A stretch of DNA of 64,000 bases from an uncultured Pseudomonadota bacterium (GTDB taxonomy: Bacteria > Pseudomonadota > Gammaproteobacteria > Burkholderiales > SG8-39): contig CAIKRR010000056.1 in NCBI GenBank assembly GCA_903829815.1, positions 1 to 64,000 of the forward strand, given 5' to 3'. Position numbers and translations under genes: made by a program. This document shows positions 9,484 through 18,748 of this stretch, one piece after another. The notes under the pieces were generated by a model. It was given only the letters and a program-made list of their open reading frames with translations, was not told the origin of the DNA and made no database searches. Positions within the stretch are counted from its first letter, which is position 1. Every line of letters starts with the position of its first letter.

Positions 9484-10200
9484 TCAATCCGAAAAGTCAG
9501 CCAGCGATCTGCGGTCGAAGCGCTCCAAGCCCGCCCACGGCAGGAGCGCGGAAGAAGGTACCACCCGCGAGATCATCGACTGCCTCGTACGGCCATCCTT
9601 GCTGACCGAAACGACTTCCAGCGGAATCTTCAGGCTCTCATCCCAGACAACGCGGGTGGTTCCGGCACTGGTCGAGCGCTCGTAACGTACCGTATCGGAC
9701 GACGGGCCCGCTCCCACGCGCTGCATCTGGCGCAAGGCCGAGGGGGCAATCAGAAAGTAGTTCTGGCCCCAGGAACCGTCAAAGCCCACTGTCGAATAAT
9801 CCGGTTGTCCGATGTCAACGATCAGTCTGTCAGCAACATTGACCATGGTGAAGATCACCCGTCCATCGGGCAGGCGCTCGACCGAGCGAGCGGCCCGACC
9901 GAGATCGAGGTGCTGGTGCGAGGCACCCGGCGCGGCCGCCTGGCCCGTCTGGATCCCGGCGACGACAGCAGGCATGACCTTCTCGGTCCACACCCGATCG
10001 GCGCGACGCGTGAACCGCTCGACGTATTCCGTCGTGCGGGTCACACCGTCGAACCCGACAGTGACGGTACGGTACTCGAGCTTGAGATCGAGATCCTGGG
10101 CCGATGCGGCACCGGCCCACCCTGTCTGGCAAAGCAACGCCAGCAGCGCGACCCGCGCGAACCGGGCTGCCTGGGTCATCATCGGCTCAATCGCGATCAT
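9484..10200 (-). CDS. Exported protein of unknown function, 238 aa
   Basis: I do not recognise the family. A signal peptide is clear (helix about 14-27, then WAGAASAQD), and the mature part is rich in beta-type, charged segments (DLKLEYRTVTVGFDGVTRTT; RVVWDESLKIPLEVVSVSKD). The latter resembles the tail of DUF4412/DUF3108-type periplasmic proteins that describe how a salt or metal was bound, but this is only an impression. The ATG overlaps the stop of the upstream alkaline phosphatase gene by 4 bp, so the two are probably translated together. An internal Met six residues on would also give a good signal peptide. Confidence 0.75.
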   Translation of the reverse strand: MIAIEPMMTQAARFARVALLALLCQTGWAGAASAQDLDLKLEYRTVTVGFDGVTRTTEYVERFTRRADRVWTEKVMPAVVAGIQTGQAAAPGASHQHLDLGRAARSVERLPDGRVIFTMVNVADRLIVDIGQPDYSTVGFDGSWGQNYFLIAPSALRQMQRVGAGPSSDTVRYERSTSAGTTRVVWDESLKIPLEVVSVSKDGRTRQSMISRVVPSSALLPWAGLERFDRRSLADFSD

Positions 10201-11783
10201 CAGAATCCGAACGCAGACTTGAGCAGCCCGAACACTGCGGTGTTGTCCAGCGTGCCCTTGAAGCCTGAAGAGCCTACCCCCTTGGCAAAGAGCATCACAT
10301 CGCCGCCGCCATGGGTCTCGCCACCGGGCGACGAGGTGCTGGTCTGCACACCGTAATCCTGGATGTAATCCTTGTGTGTCGTATCGATCGCAGTGAGGTC
10401 GATGCGAGCCCCGTTGACGGCTCGCGGCGCCCCCAGGCCAACGCCATTCACGATCTGGGTGAACGGGTTGAACATGTGCAGCGGCGAAGCAGCCAGGTTG
10501 CCCTTGATGCCGGCGTAACCGGATCCGTTACCGAAGACCAGCGTCGTGTAAGGCAGCTTGTCGCTCGGCGTGACGATATCGGCAACACCGGGCGTCTGCC
10601 AGTTGTCGGCCTTGCCCAGGATGTTGTTGCCCTTGCTCGAGTAACCGTTGAAGGCCATGGTGTGATCGTGGTCTGCGGTGACCACGATGAGCGTGTTGCT
10701 CAGATCGACCTTGTTGAGCGCGACCTTGATCGCATCATCGAAGGCAATGGTATCGGCCAGTGCGCGCGCAGCATTGGTGCCGTGCAGTGCGTGATCGATA
10801 CGTCCGCCCTCAACCATCAGGAAGTAGCCCTTGTTTTTCGCAGCCAGCACGTCGATGGCCTTGGAGGTCATCTCGGCGAGGGACGGCTCCTGAGTCGGGT
10901 CACGGTCGAGCTCGTAGTTCATGTGACCCTGATTCTGGAACTGGTCGGCCTGGTCAAAGAGACCGAAGAGACGCGCGTTGCCGCTGGTCGGCGCAGCGAG
11001 CAGACCCGTCCGATCGGAGACGAAGCTGTAACCAGCAGTCTGCATCTCGGTGACGAGATTGCGACCGTCGAGGCGCCCCTTGTTGACCGTGCTCGACAAC
11101 ACATCGGCTGCCGTCTGATAGGGATAGGGACGCCAGAAATAGCTGGTTCCGCCCAGCAGCACATCGACCCCAGCACCCAGGGCGGGGTTGAAGCCAGCCC
11201 CACCCGGAACCGCCTGACGCGCAATGTCGTACTCCAGATTGCGGTTGCAGATGTGCGCGTAAGTAGCGGCCGGCGTGGCATGTGTGAGGCGCGCCGTCGT
11301 GACCACGCCAGTAGCCTTGCCAGCGCCGATGGCGTATTCGAGCAGGGTCTTCGAGGGCGAACCATTGCCCGAGGCCGGGCAGTTGTTGAGTGCACCGGAT
11401 ACCGACGACGCACCCTGGACAGGGGCCGACTGCGAGTACTGCGTGCTGGTACCCGGCACATAGGCCGTGGTGGTTCCATCCATCGACAGCACTTCATTGC
11501 GGGTCTTCACACCCGTCATGTAGGCGGCCATCGAAGGCGCGCTGTCGGTGGTCTGCGCATCCAGTGAGTAGGTCTTGATGCGTGCCGTACGTTTCAGCGT
11601 GTCCATGGTGAGAAGACCCGCCTCGCCGTACTTGTAGATCCGCGCGGCAGTCACCACGGTGGGCCCCATGCCATCACCCAGGAAGAAGATCACATTGCGG
11701 GCTTCACCGGCTGCTTGAGCAGGAAAGGCGAAGGCTGTGGCAAGCGCAAGTGCCGAAAGGCGAAAGTAGTGTGCTGAAATCAT
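10200..11783 (-). CDS. Alkaline phosphatase (PhoA superfamily), exported, 527 aa
   Basis: This is a periplasmic phosphomonoesterase of the alkaline phosphatase family. A signal peptide ends near AQAAG (about residue 25). Family signatures follow: NVIFFLGDGMG with metal ligand Asp37, TTDSAPSMAAYMTG with the nucleophile Ser81, VEGGRIDHALHGTNA, VTADHDHTMAFNGYS and GGETHGGGDVMLFAKG. All the metal-binding His and Asp blocks seem intact. It is longer than E. coli PhoA (471 aa). It shares motif wording throughout with the adjacent 11808-13256 product, so the pair looks like a tandem duplication. Spacing between the two genes is 24 bp. Confidence 0.93.
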   Translation of the reverse strand: MISAHYFRLSALALATAFAFPAQAAGEARNVIFFLGDGMGPTVVTAARIYKYGEAGLLTMDTLKRTARIKTYSLDAQTTDSAPSMAAYMTGVKTRNEVLSMDGTTTAYVPGTSTQYSQSAPVQGASSVSGALNNCPASGNGSPSKTLLEYAIGAGKATGVVTTARLTHATPAATYAHICNRNLEYDIARQAVPGGAGFNPALGAGVDVLLGGTSYFWRPYPYQTAADVLSSTVNKGRLDGRNLVTEMQTAGYSFVSDRTGLLAAPTSGNARLFGLFDQADQFQNQGHMNYELDRDPTQEPSLAEMTSKAIDVLAAKNKGYFLMVEGGRIDHALHGTNAARALADTIAFDDAIKVALNKVDLSNTLIVVTADHDHTMAFNGYSSKGNNILGKADNWQTPGVADIVTPSDKLPYTTLVFGNGSGYAGIKGNLAASPLHMFNPFTQIVNGVGLGAPRAVNGARIDLTAIDTTHKDYIQDYGVQTSTSSPGGETHGGGDVMLFAKGVGSSGFKGTLDNTAVFGLLKSAFGF

Positions 11784-11807
11784 GGCTGTATCGTCCGATC
11801 CAGTGGA

Positions 11808-13256
11808 TTAGAGGCCCAGGGCCGCCTTGAGAATGCTGAAGACTGCGGTGTTGTCCATCACGCCGGCGACTGCCGCGGCACCGCGGCCGATCGCGCCGAT
11901 GAACACGTCGCCTCCACCGTGGGTTTCGCCGCCCGGTGAGGTCGGCACAACCGCTTCCTGGTGGTAGTCGATACCCGAGGTGACGGTGTCGGTCAGACTC
12001 AGACCGGCTCTCACGCTCGGCCGCGACTCGCCATTGCCGAACCCGAGGATCGGGAACGCTTCGTTCTCGGCATCCTTGGCAGTCGAACCGTCGGTAAAGT
12101 TCTTCAATACACCGAGAATGCCGGCGTTCGTCCCGGACACCGTCTTGCCGGTCAGCTTGGCATAGCCGTTCATGACCAGTGTGTGGTCGTGGTCCGCCGT
12201 GACGACGATCAGCGTTTTCGACAGGTCGACGCGAGCGATGGCTGCGGCAATGGCCTTGTCAAATGCCACGGTATCGGCGAGGGCCCGCTGCGCATTGGTT
12301 GCATGCAGCGCGTGGTCGATGCGCCCACCTTCGACCACCAGCATGTAGCCCTTGGTATTGTTTTGAAGGAGGTCAAGCGCCTTGGTGGTCATCTCGGCAA
12401 GGCTTGGCTCAACCGAGGGATTCCGGTCGAGCTCGTACGACATGTGACCTTGGGCGATCGCCTGATCGAACAAGCCCAGGAGCTTGGTGTTCAGGGGGGC
12501 GGCCAGAAGCCCCGCACGGTCACTCACGAAGGTGTAGCCAGCCGCCTTCATCTCGTTGACGAGGTTGCGGGTGTCGGTCCTGCCCTTGTTCGGATAGCCC
12601 GAGGTCGCACCCAGCGGTGTCCAGTAATAGCTGACGCCGCCCAGCAGGACGTCGACGCCGTTGCCCAGTGCCGTGTTGAAACCGGCGCCCCCCGGCACGG
12701 CTTGAGCAGCGATGTCGTACTCGCCGTCTCGGTGGCAGATATGGGAATACGCCGCTGCAGGCGTGGCGTGCGTCAGGCGGGCGGTCGTGACCACACCCGT
12801 ACCCAGACCGGCGGCCTTGGCCAGTTCGATGAGCGTCGAAACTCTGGAACCGTTGCCTTGCGGGCAGGTGCTGAGCGCGTTCGACACATAACCCGTCGGC
12901 ACACCATTGACGAGCGTGAACGCCCTGGTGTCGGCCGACATCGAGATGACGTCATTGTTGGGCTTTACCCCGGTCATGTAAGCCGACATCGATGGCGCGC
13001 TGTCGGTGACCTGCGCGTCATTGGAGTGGGTCTTGACGAATCCGGTCTCCGGCAGCGTGTCGATCGTGAGCTGGCCATCCTCGCCCACCGAGTAGATGCG
13101 TGCCGCGGTCAGCGTGGTGATCCCCATGCCGTCACCGAGAAAGAAGATGACGTTCTTTGCGGCCGGCGCGGCCGTCTCGCTGGAGCCACATCCGGCTACC
13201 ATCAGCGCACCCAGAACAATGGCGCTCAGTGAAACTGCCCTGCTGTTGAATCTCAT
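11808..13256 (-). CDS. Alkaline phosphatase (PhoA superfamily), lipoprotein, 482 aa
   Basis: Starting at ATG 13256 (MRFNSRAVSLSAIVLGALMV) gives a signal sequence ending in a lipobox VAGC, so Cys23 is probably lipidated. The longer open frame adds 13 unlikely residues. The catalytic pattern is NVIFFLGDGMG (Asp42), VTDSAPSMSAYMTG (nucleophile Ser86), VEGGRIDHALHATNA, VTADHDHTLVMNGYA and GGETHGGGDVFIGA. It is a paralogue of the downstream enzyme but is membrane-anchored rather than freely periplasmic. It is the first gene of the phosphatase operon. No convincing Pho box was found in front of it. Confidence 0.93.
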   Translation of the reverse strand: MRFNSRAVSLSAIVLGALMVAGCGSSETAAPAAKNVIFFLGDGMGITTLTAARIYSVGEDGQLTIDTLPETGFVKTHSNDAQVTDSAPSMSAYMTGVKPNNDVISMSADTRAFTLVNGVPTGYVSNALSTCPQGNGSRVSTLIELAKAAGLGTGVVTTARLTHATPAAAYSHICHRDGEYDIAAQAVPGGAGFNTALGNGVDVLLGGVSYYWTPLGATSGYPNKGRTDTRNLVNEMKAAGYTFVSDRAGLLAAPLNTKLLGLFDQAIAQGHMSYELDRNPSVEPSLAEMTTKALDLLQNNTKGYMLVVEGGRIDHALHATNAQRALADTVAFDKAIAAAIARVDLSKTLIVVTADHDHTLVMNGYAKLTGKTVSGTNAGILGVLKNFTDGSTAKDAENEAFPILGFGNGESRPSVRAGLSLTDTVTSGIDYHQEAVVPTSPGGETHGGGDVFIGAIGRGAAAVAGVMDNTAVFSILKAALGL

Positions 13257-13492
13257 GGATACGGCTCCCCGATCGAAGGTGTTCAGGCCGCACAAGATTC
13301 CCCCAAATGGGGAATGCCATTGAGCAAGGCCGATGACGTTCGCTGACAGTCGCCACGAGGACGACTTGCGGGTTGAGTATCGAGCGCGTTTGTTACGGGC
13401 GCGTTAGCGCGACATTACAGAATCGTGAACCCGGTGGTGGCTCACGACCCGCGTCGAGTCGCACCCCATGCAGCGTGTGAGGCGCGAGAACG

Positions 13493-13568
13493 TGGTGGGT
13501 GCTGACGGGTTCGAACCGCCGACATTCGCCTTGTAAGGGCGACGCTCTACCAACTGAGCTAAGCACCC
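13493..13568 (-). tRNA. tRNA-Val (anticodon TAC)
   Basis: This is a 76-nt cloverleaf on the minus strand. The acceptor stem GGGTGCT pairs with AGCACCC, the D stem is AGCTCAGTTGGTAGAGC, and the anticodon loop is CTTACAA with TAC. The T loop is TTCGAAC and CCA is encoded. It follows hupB, 69 bp downstream of that stop. Confidence 0.96.
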
Positions 13569-13637
13569 GCTTGTCGAACAAGCTGGAAGTCCCTGCGAAC
13601 GGCACCGCCCCTCAGCGGGCAATGCCATGCGAGACCC

Positions 13638-13910
13638 TCAGTTTAGTGCATCCTTGAGCGCCTTGCCGGCGCGAAAGCGAGGTACCCGAGCCGCCTTGAC
13701 TTCAACCGGTTCCTGGGTACGCGGATTGCGCACTGTACGACCTGGGCGCTGGGTGGCGTGAAAGGTACCAAAGCCGACGAGCGTCACGCTCTCGCCCTTG
13801 CTCAGTTCGATCTTGATGGCATCGATCGTGGCATCAAGCGCACGCTCGGCGGCCGCCTTCGAGATATCGGCAGTGCGCGCGATGCGGTCGATCATTTCGG
13901 TCTTGTTCAA
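13638..13910 (-). CDS. hupB: DNA-binding protein HU-beta, 90 aa
   Basis: This is a histone-like dimer that bends and compacts DNA. The sequence MNKTEMIDRIARTADISKAA and the tail VPRFRAGKALKDALN are standard HU-beta, with the DNA-binding arm TQRPGRTVRNPRT. Two non-ATG starts compete, GTG at 13916 and TTG at 13910. I prefer TTG because it gives the canonical MNK start and exactly 90 residues. The GAGGAG Shine-Dalgarno also lies 8 nt ahead of TTG but only 2 nt ahead of GTG. It follows lon, as in many proteobacteria. Confidence 0.95.
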   Translation of the reverse strand: MNKTEMIDRIARTADISKAAAERALDATIDAIKIELSKGESVTLVGFGTFHATQRPGRTVRNPRTQEPVEVKAARVPRFRAGKALKDALN

Positions 13911-13990
13911 CAGCACATCTCCTCTGTCTCATCCATCGGCACCCGCATGCCGGCGCCGATGGATCCCAAACCCTCAGCCCATCCACTCAC

Positions 13991-16405
13991 TCAGTGCTTG
14001 ATGACCTCGGAGCGCGTCCCCTCGGTCGCCACCGCAGCAACCGCCTCGGTCGGCACCTCGGGCGTTGCAACCAGCGGCACCGTTGGGCGCTCCAGAGCAA
14101 TCTCGAGCACCTTGTCGATCCACTTCACCGGGATGATCTCGAGCTGATTCTTGATGTTGTCGGGAATCTCGACCAGATCCTTCACGTTCTCTTCGGGGAT
14201 CAGCACGGTCTTGATACCGCCCCGATGCGCGGCAAGAAGTTTCTCCTTCAGACCACCGATGACCAGCACTTCGCCACGCAAGGTGATCTCGCCAGTCATG
14301 GCGACATCAGCACGCACCGGAATGCCGGTCAGCGCAGAAACCAGCGCCGTGCACATGCCGGCCCCTGCACTCGGGCCATCCTTGGGCGTGGCGCCTTCGG
14401 GCAAGTGAACGTGAACGTCGTTCTTCTGGAAGGCCTCGGGCTTGATCCCCAACCGATCGGCACGGGCGCGGACCACCGAGAGCGCGGCCTTGATCGATTC
14501 CTGCATCACATCACCGAGCTTGCCGGTCGTGATGGTATTGCCCTTGCCCGGCATGACGGCCACCTCGATGGTGAGCAGTTCGCCCCCCACTTCGGTCCAG
14601 GCAAGGCCCGTGACCTGCCCCACCTGGTTGTCCTTTTCAGCGATGCCAAAAAGGTACTTGCGAACCCCAAGGTACTTGTCGAGGTTGCGCGGCGTGACCG
14701 CGAGCTTCTTCTGGTCGGGCTTGGTGAGCAGCTGCTTCACCGCCTTGCGACAGATCTTGGACACTTCTCGATCAAGGCTGCGTACGCCCGCTTCGCGACT
14801 GTAGTACCGGATGATGTCGCGCAACGCCGATTCGCTCACCGACAGTTCGCCCTCGCGCAGTCCGTTGTTCTTCATCTGCTTGGGCAGGAGGTAACGCACC
14901 GCGATGTTCACCTTCTCGTCTTCGGTGTAACCCGACAGACGAATCACTTCCATCCGGTCGAGCAACGCTGGCGGAATGTTGAGCGTGTTGGCGGTCGCAA
15001 CGAACATCACGTCGGACAGATCGTATTCGACCTCGACGTAATGATCGACGAAGGTGTGATTCTGTTCCGGGTCGAGCACCTCGAGCAAGGCCGACGAGGG
15101 GTCGCCGCGAAAGTCCATGCCCATCTTGTCGACCTCGTCGAGCAGGAAGAGCGGATTTTTCACCCCGGCCTTGGTCATGTTCTGCAGGATCTTGCCCGGC
15201 ATCGAACCGATGTAGGTGCGGCGATGACCACGGATCTCGGCCTCGTCACGCACGCCACCCAGTGCCATGCGCACGAACTTCCGGTTGGTGGCGCGTGCAA
15301 TCGACTGCCCGAGCGAGGTCTTGCCCACCCCGGGCGGTCCCACCAGACACAGGATGGGCGCTTTCACCTTGTCGACACGGCTCTGGACCGCCAGATACTC
15401 GACGATGCGCTCCTTCACCTTCTCGAGACCGTAGTGGTCCTCGTCGAGGATATGCTCGGCCGCAGGCAGATCGTGCGAGACCTTGCTCTTCTTCTTCCAG
15501 GGCAGGTTGGTGACCGTGTCGATGTAGTTGCGAACAACGGTCGCCTCGGCCGACATGGGCGACATGAGGCGCAGTTTCTTCAGTTCGTTCTCGGCCTTGA
15601 CGCGGGCATCCTTGGGCATGCGGGCGAGACGGATCTTCTTCTCCATCTCGTCCAGGTCGGCGCCCTCCTCGCCTTCGCCCAGTTCCTTCTGGATCGCCTT
15701 CACCTGCTCGTTCAGGTAGTACTCGCGCTGACTTTTTTCCATCTGGCGCTTGACGCGCCCGCGGATGCGTTTCTCGACCTGCAGGATGTCGATCTCGCCC
15801 TCGATCTGCGACAGCAGATGCTCGATACGACTCTTCACATCGATCATCTCGAGCACTTTCTGCTTCTGCTCGAGTTTCAGTGGCAGGTGCGCCGCCACCG
15901 TATCGGCCAGACGCCCGGCCTCTTCGATGCCGCCGATCGAGGTGAGGATCTCGGGCGGAATCTTCTTGTTGAGCTTGACGTACTGATCGAACTGCGTCGT
16001 GAGCGCACGACGCATCGCCTCGAGTTCATTGCTGTCTGCAGCATCGGGGGGCAGCAGATCGGCCTGAGCGGCAAAATGCGAACCCTCGTCGGTAATCTGC
16101 GTGAGCGTTGCGCGCTGCACGCCCTCGACCAACACCTTGACCGTGCCATCAGGCAGCTTGAGCATCTGCAGGATGTTGGCCACACAGCCCAGCGCATACA
16201 TGTCCTCGGTGCCGGGTTCGTCCTTGGCGGCCGACTTCTGGGCCACGAGCAGAATGCTGCGGCCAGCCTCCATGGCCAGCTCCATCGCCTTGATCGACTT
16301 CGCGCGTCCGACAAAGAGCGGGATCACCATGTGCGGGAAGACGACCACATCGCGCAGGGGCAGAAGCGGGTACTGCTGGGAACCGGTGGAAGGTTCTAGG
16401 GCCAT
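13991..16405 (-). CDS. lon: ATP-dependent protease Lon, 804 aa
   Basis: This is a cytoplasmic AAA+ serine protease that removes misfolded and regulatory proteins. Starting at ATG 16405 ([20 protein letters not shown]) gives a typical Lon N-domain; a further 21 upstream codons are open but not conserved. The order is Lon substrate-binding domain, coiled helices, AAA+ module with Walker A GPPGVGKT (356-363), and protease domain. The catalytic dyad is Ser679 ([10 protein letters not shown]) and Lys722, the same positions as in E. coli Lon. Between clpX (upstream) and hupB (downstream). A heat-shock-type promoter lies in the 363-bp gap ahead of it. Confidence 0.98.
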   Translation of the reverse strand: MALEPSTGSQQYPLLPLRDVVVFPHMVIPLFVGRAKSIKAMELAMEAGRSILLVAQKSAAKDEPGTEDMYALGCVANILQMLKLPDGTVKVLVEGVQRATLTQITDEGSHFAAQADLLPPDAADSNELEAMRRALTTQFDQYVKLNKKIPPEILTSIGGIEEAGRLADTVAAHLPLKLEQKQKVLEMIDVKSRIEHLLSQIEGEIDILQVEKRIRGRVKRQMEKSQREYYLNEQVKAIQKELGEGEEGADLDEMEKKIRLARMPKDARVKAENELKKLRLMSPMSAEATVVRNYIDTVTNLPWKKKSKVSHDLPAAEHILDEDHYGLEKVKERIVEYLAVQSRVDKVKAPILCLVGPPGVGKTSLGQSIARATNRKFVRMALGGVRDEAEIRGHRRTYIGSMPGKILQNMTKAGVKNPLFLLDEVDKMGMDFRGDPSSALLEVLDPEQNHTFVDHYVEVEYDLSDVMFVATANTLNIPPALLDRMEVIRLSGYTEDEKVNIAVRYLLPKQMKNNGLREGELSVSESALRDIIRYYSREAGVRSLDREVSKICRKAVKQLLTKPDQKKLAVTPRNLDKYLGVRKYLFGIAEKDNQVGQVTGLAWTEVGGELLTIEVAVMPGKGNTITTGKLGDVMQESIKAALSVVRARADRLGIKPEAFQKNDVHVHLPEGATPKDGPSAGAGMCTALVSALTGIPVRADVAMTGEITLRGEVLVIGGLKEKLLAAHRGGIKTVLIPEENVKDLVEIPDNIKNQLEIIPVKWIDKVLEIALERPTVPLVATPEVPTEAVAAVATEGTRSEVIKH

Positions 16406-16768
16406 GGGTCGCCTTTGAGGGTCACGAATGTTACGGATGGTTCCGGGGTCGCACTCGCTATCGAACACAGTCTCGAAATCGCGCTTGCTGCCGGTCTTGC
16501 GAATAGTGTCAGTCGTGCCGAGACTGACAGTGCTGCCACTTTTCCGAATCGAGCACGCGGCTCAGTTGCAGGGAGGTCGGGGCGACTCTGCGGATTTCAA
16601 GATCGAAGAGAAAGCCCACACCCGGACTCTACCCAAAGAAGCGCATGTCGTGCGCACAGACTGTATGCAAGCCAGCTCAGCGGCCGAATCGCAGACCGCC
16701 CAAGAGCGACAGGACGGCAAGCTCAAGTCGTCTGCGCGGGTGCCGGCAGGACCTGACACCAGGACCAC
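16406..16768. other. 363-bp gap between clpX and lon
   Basis: No gene is supported here. The gap is long for this compact region and holds a sigma-32-like promoter for lon at 16574-16601, leaving a leader of about 160 nt. Short open frames on both strands show no conserved features. Confidence 0.7.
16574..16601 (-). promoter_or_regulatory. Candidate sigma-32 (heat-shock) promoter of lon
   Basis: On the minus strand CTTGAA (16601-16596) is followed after 13 bp by CCCCGACCT (16582-16574). This is close to the RpoH consensus CTTGAA-N13-15-CCCCATNT. Position and gene function (lon is a classic heat-shock gene) agree. Confidence 0.55.
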
Positions 16769-18043
16769 TCAGGCAGTGCCCGCAATCCTGGGTGGGTCGG
16801 CGTAAATGAGCAGCGGTTTGCCCTCGCCCGAGATGGTCGCCTCGTCAACCACCACCTTGCTGACATTGTCCAGGGTGGGCAGGTCGAACATCACGTCAAG
16901 CAGCACCTGCTCGAGAATCGAGCGCAGTCCGCGCGCACCCGTCTTGCGGACAAGCGCCTTGCGCGCGATGGCGTTCAGACCCGGCATGCGCACCTCGAGC
17001 TCCACCCCTTCCATGCCGAAGAGCTTCTGGTACTGCTTGACCAGCGCATTCTTGGGCTCAGTCAGTATCTGGATGAGCGCGGGCTCGTCCAGTTCCTCGA
17101 GCGTGGCCACCACAGGCAGACGACCGACAAACTCGGGAATCAGTCCGTACTTGAGGAGGTCTTCGGGCTCGACGCTCTTGAGCGTGGCCGAAATATCGCC
17201 GCGCGCCTCGCGACTGCGCACATCGGCACCAAAGCCGATACCAGACTTCTCCGACCGGTTGCGGATGATCTTGTCCAGACCATCGAAGGCACCACCGCAG
17301 ATGAACAAAATATTGGTGGTATCGACCTGCACGAAGTCCTGGTTGGGGTGCTTGCGACCGCCTTGGGGCGGCACCGAAGCGACCGTGCCCTCGATCAGCT
17401 TGAGAAGTGCCTGCTGCACGCCCTCGCCGGACACATCCCGAGTGATGGAGGGATTGTCAGACTTGCGGGAGATCTTGTCGATTTCATCGATGTAGACGAT
17501 GCCGCGCTTGGCCTTGTCGACATCGTAGTCGCAGTTCTGCAGCAACTTCTGGATGATGTTCTCGACGTCCTCGCCGACATAGCCGGCTTCGGTCAATGTA
17601 GTCGCATCGGCCATCACGAAGGGCACGTTCAGCAGCCGGGCAAGGGTCTGCGCAAGCAGCGTCTTTCCGGAACCGGTGGGCCCGATCAGCAGGATGTTGG
17701 ACTTGGCAAGCTCCACCTCGTCGGTCTTGGACAGGTGCTTCAGGCGCTTGTAGTGGTTGTAGACCGCAACCGACAGGATGCGTTTGGCCTGGGACTGCCC
17801 AATGACGTACTCGTCGAGGATTTCGCAGATCTCACGCGGCGTAGGCAGATCGGATTTGGCACCGCGGGTGGTCTTCTCGGCCGCCTGCTCGTCGCGGATG
17901 ATGTCCATGCAGGTTTCGACACAGACATCGCAGATGAACACACTGGGCCCGGCGATGAGCTTTCGCACATCGTGCTGGCTGGTGCCACAGAACGAACAGT
18001 AGAGTGTCTTTTCGCTGCCGCTGGTACTGCTGCGGTCGGACAT
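16769..18043 (-). CDS. clpX: ATP-dependent Clp protease ATP-binding subunit ClpX, 424 aa
   Basis: This is a hexameric AAA+ unfoldase that feeds tagged proteins into ClpP. The N-terminal zinc-binding domain has Cys16, Cys19, Cys38 and Cys41 (CSFC and CDVC). Walker A is GPTGSGKT at 121-128, Walker B is VYIDEID, and the pore loop GYVGEDVE and the ClpP-contact loop region are present. Length matches E. coli ClpX (424). It lies 42 bp downstream of clpP in the tig-clpP-clpX order. Confidence 0.98.
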   Translation of the reverse strand: MSDRSSTSGSEKTLYCSFCGTSQHDVRKLIAGPSVFICDVCVETCMDIIRDEQAAEKTTRGAKSDLPTPREICEILDEYVIGQSQAKRILSVAVYNHYKRLKHLSKTDEVELAKSNILLIGPTGSGKTLLAQTLARLLNVPFVMADATTLTEAGYVGEDVENIIQKLLQNCDYDVDKAKRGIVYIDEIDKISRKSDNPSITRDVSGEGVQQALLKLIEGTVASVPPQGGRKHPNQDFVQVDTTNILFICGGAFDGLDKIIRNRSEKSGIGFGADVRSREARGDISATLKSVEPEDLLKYGLIPEFVGRLPVVATLEELDEPALIQILTEPKNALVKQYQKLFGMEGVELEVRMPGLNAIARKALVRKTGARGLRSILEQVLLDVMFDLPTLDNVSKVVVDEATISGEGKPLLIYADPPRIAGTA

Positions 18044-18085
18044 GTAATCGCCCTCTCAGTAAGACAGTAAAAGGCCAGTCGACCC

Positions 18086-18748
18086 TCAGGCCGGCTGCGC
18101 CTCGGCGCGCGTGGTGAGCACGCGGTCAATGATGCCGTAATTCATCGATTCGTCGGCGGACAGGAAATTGTCGCGCTCGGTGTCACGAGCCACCTGCTCG
18201 ATCGACTGACCCGTGTGTTGAGCCATCAGACCATTGAGCCGATGACGCAGATACAGGATTTCCTTGGCGTGAATCTCGATGTCGCTCGCCTGCCCCTGGA
18301 AGCCGCCGGAAGGCTGGTGAATCATCACACGCGAATTGGGCAGGCAGAATCGCTTGCCCTTGGCGCCTGCCGAGAGCAGGAACGCACCCATGCTGGCAGC
18401 AAGGCCGATGCACAGGGTGCTTACAGAGGGCTTGATGAACTGCATGGTGTCGTAGATCGCGAGCCCTGCGGACACCGATCCACCCGGCGAGTTGATGTAG
18501 AAGTAGATGTCCTTGTCGGGATTTTCCGACTCAAGAAACAGCAACTGCGCAACGATCAGGTTGGCGGTCACATCATTCACCGGCCCCACCAGAAAGATCA
18601 CTCGTTCCTTGAGCAGACGCGAGTAGATATCGTAGGCACGCTCACCGCGCCCACTCTGCTCGATCACCATCGGCACCATGCCAAGACCCGTGGCGGCAAG
18701 GCCACCACCGTCCTGCGAAGGGCCGTTGCCGGTCCAGAATCCGCTCAT
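18086..18748 (-). CDS. clpP: ATP-dependent Clp protease proteolytic subunit ClpP, 220 aa
   Basis: This is a serine peptidase that assembles into a tetradecameric chamber and works with ClpX. The catalytic Ser119 is in [11 protein letters not shown] and His144 in VMIHQPSGG, with the Asp in the C-terminal part ([13 protein letters not shown]). The N-terminal extension before [17 protein letters not shown] is probably a propeptide or processed tail. Its ATG overlaps the stop of tig by 4 bp, so it is translationally coupled to the trigger factor gene. Confidence 0.98.
   Translation of the reverse strand: MSGFWTGNGPSQDGGGLAATGLGMVPMVIEQSGRGERAYDIYSRLLKERVIFLVGPVNDVTANLIVAQLLFLESENPDKDIYFYINSPGGSVSAGLAIYDTMQFIKPSVSTLCIGLAASMGAFLLSAGAKGKRFCLPNSRVMIHQPSGGFQGQASDIEIHAKEILYLRHRLNGLMAQHTGQSIEQVARDTERDNFLSADESMNYGIIDRVLTTRAEAQPA

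Noticed and set aside
13332-13349. Possible Pho box upstream of the alkaline phosphatase operon (CTGTCA-like and CGTCAT-like half-sites, minus strand)
   Set aside because: The GTCA cores are 10 bp apart, not the 11-bp period of a Pho box, and flanking bases match poorly.
13994-16399. Plus-strand open frame of 801 codons opposite lon
   Set aside because: It is antisense to lon, whose catalytic residues and domains are intact. The translation is His/Arg/Leu-rich with no domain, as expected for a shadow frame in GC-rich DNA.
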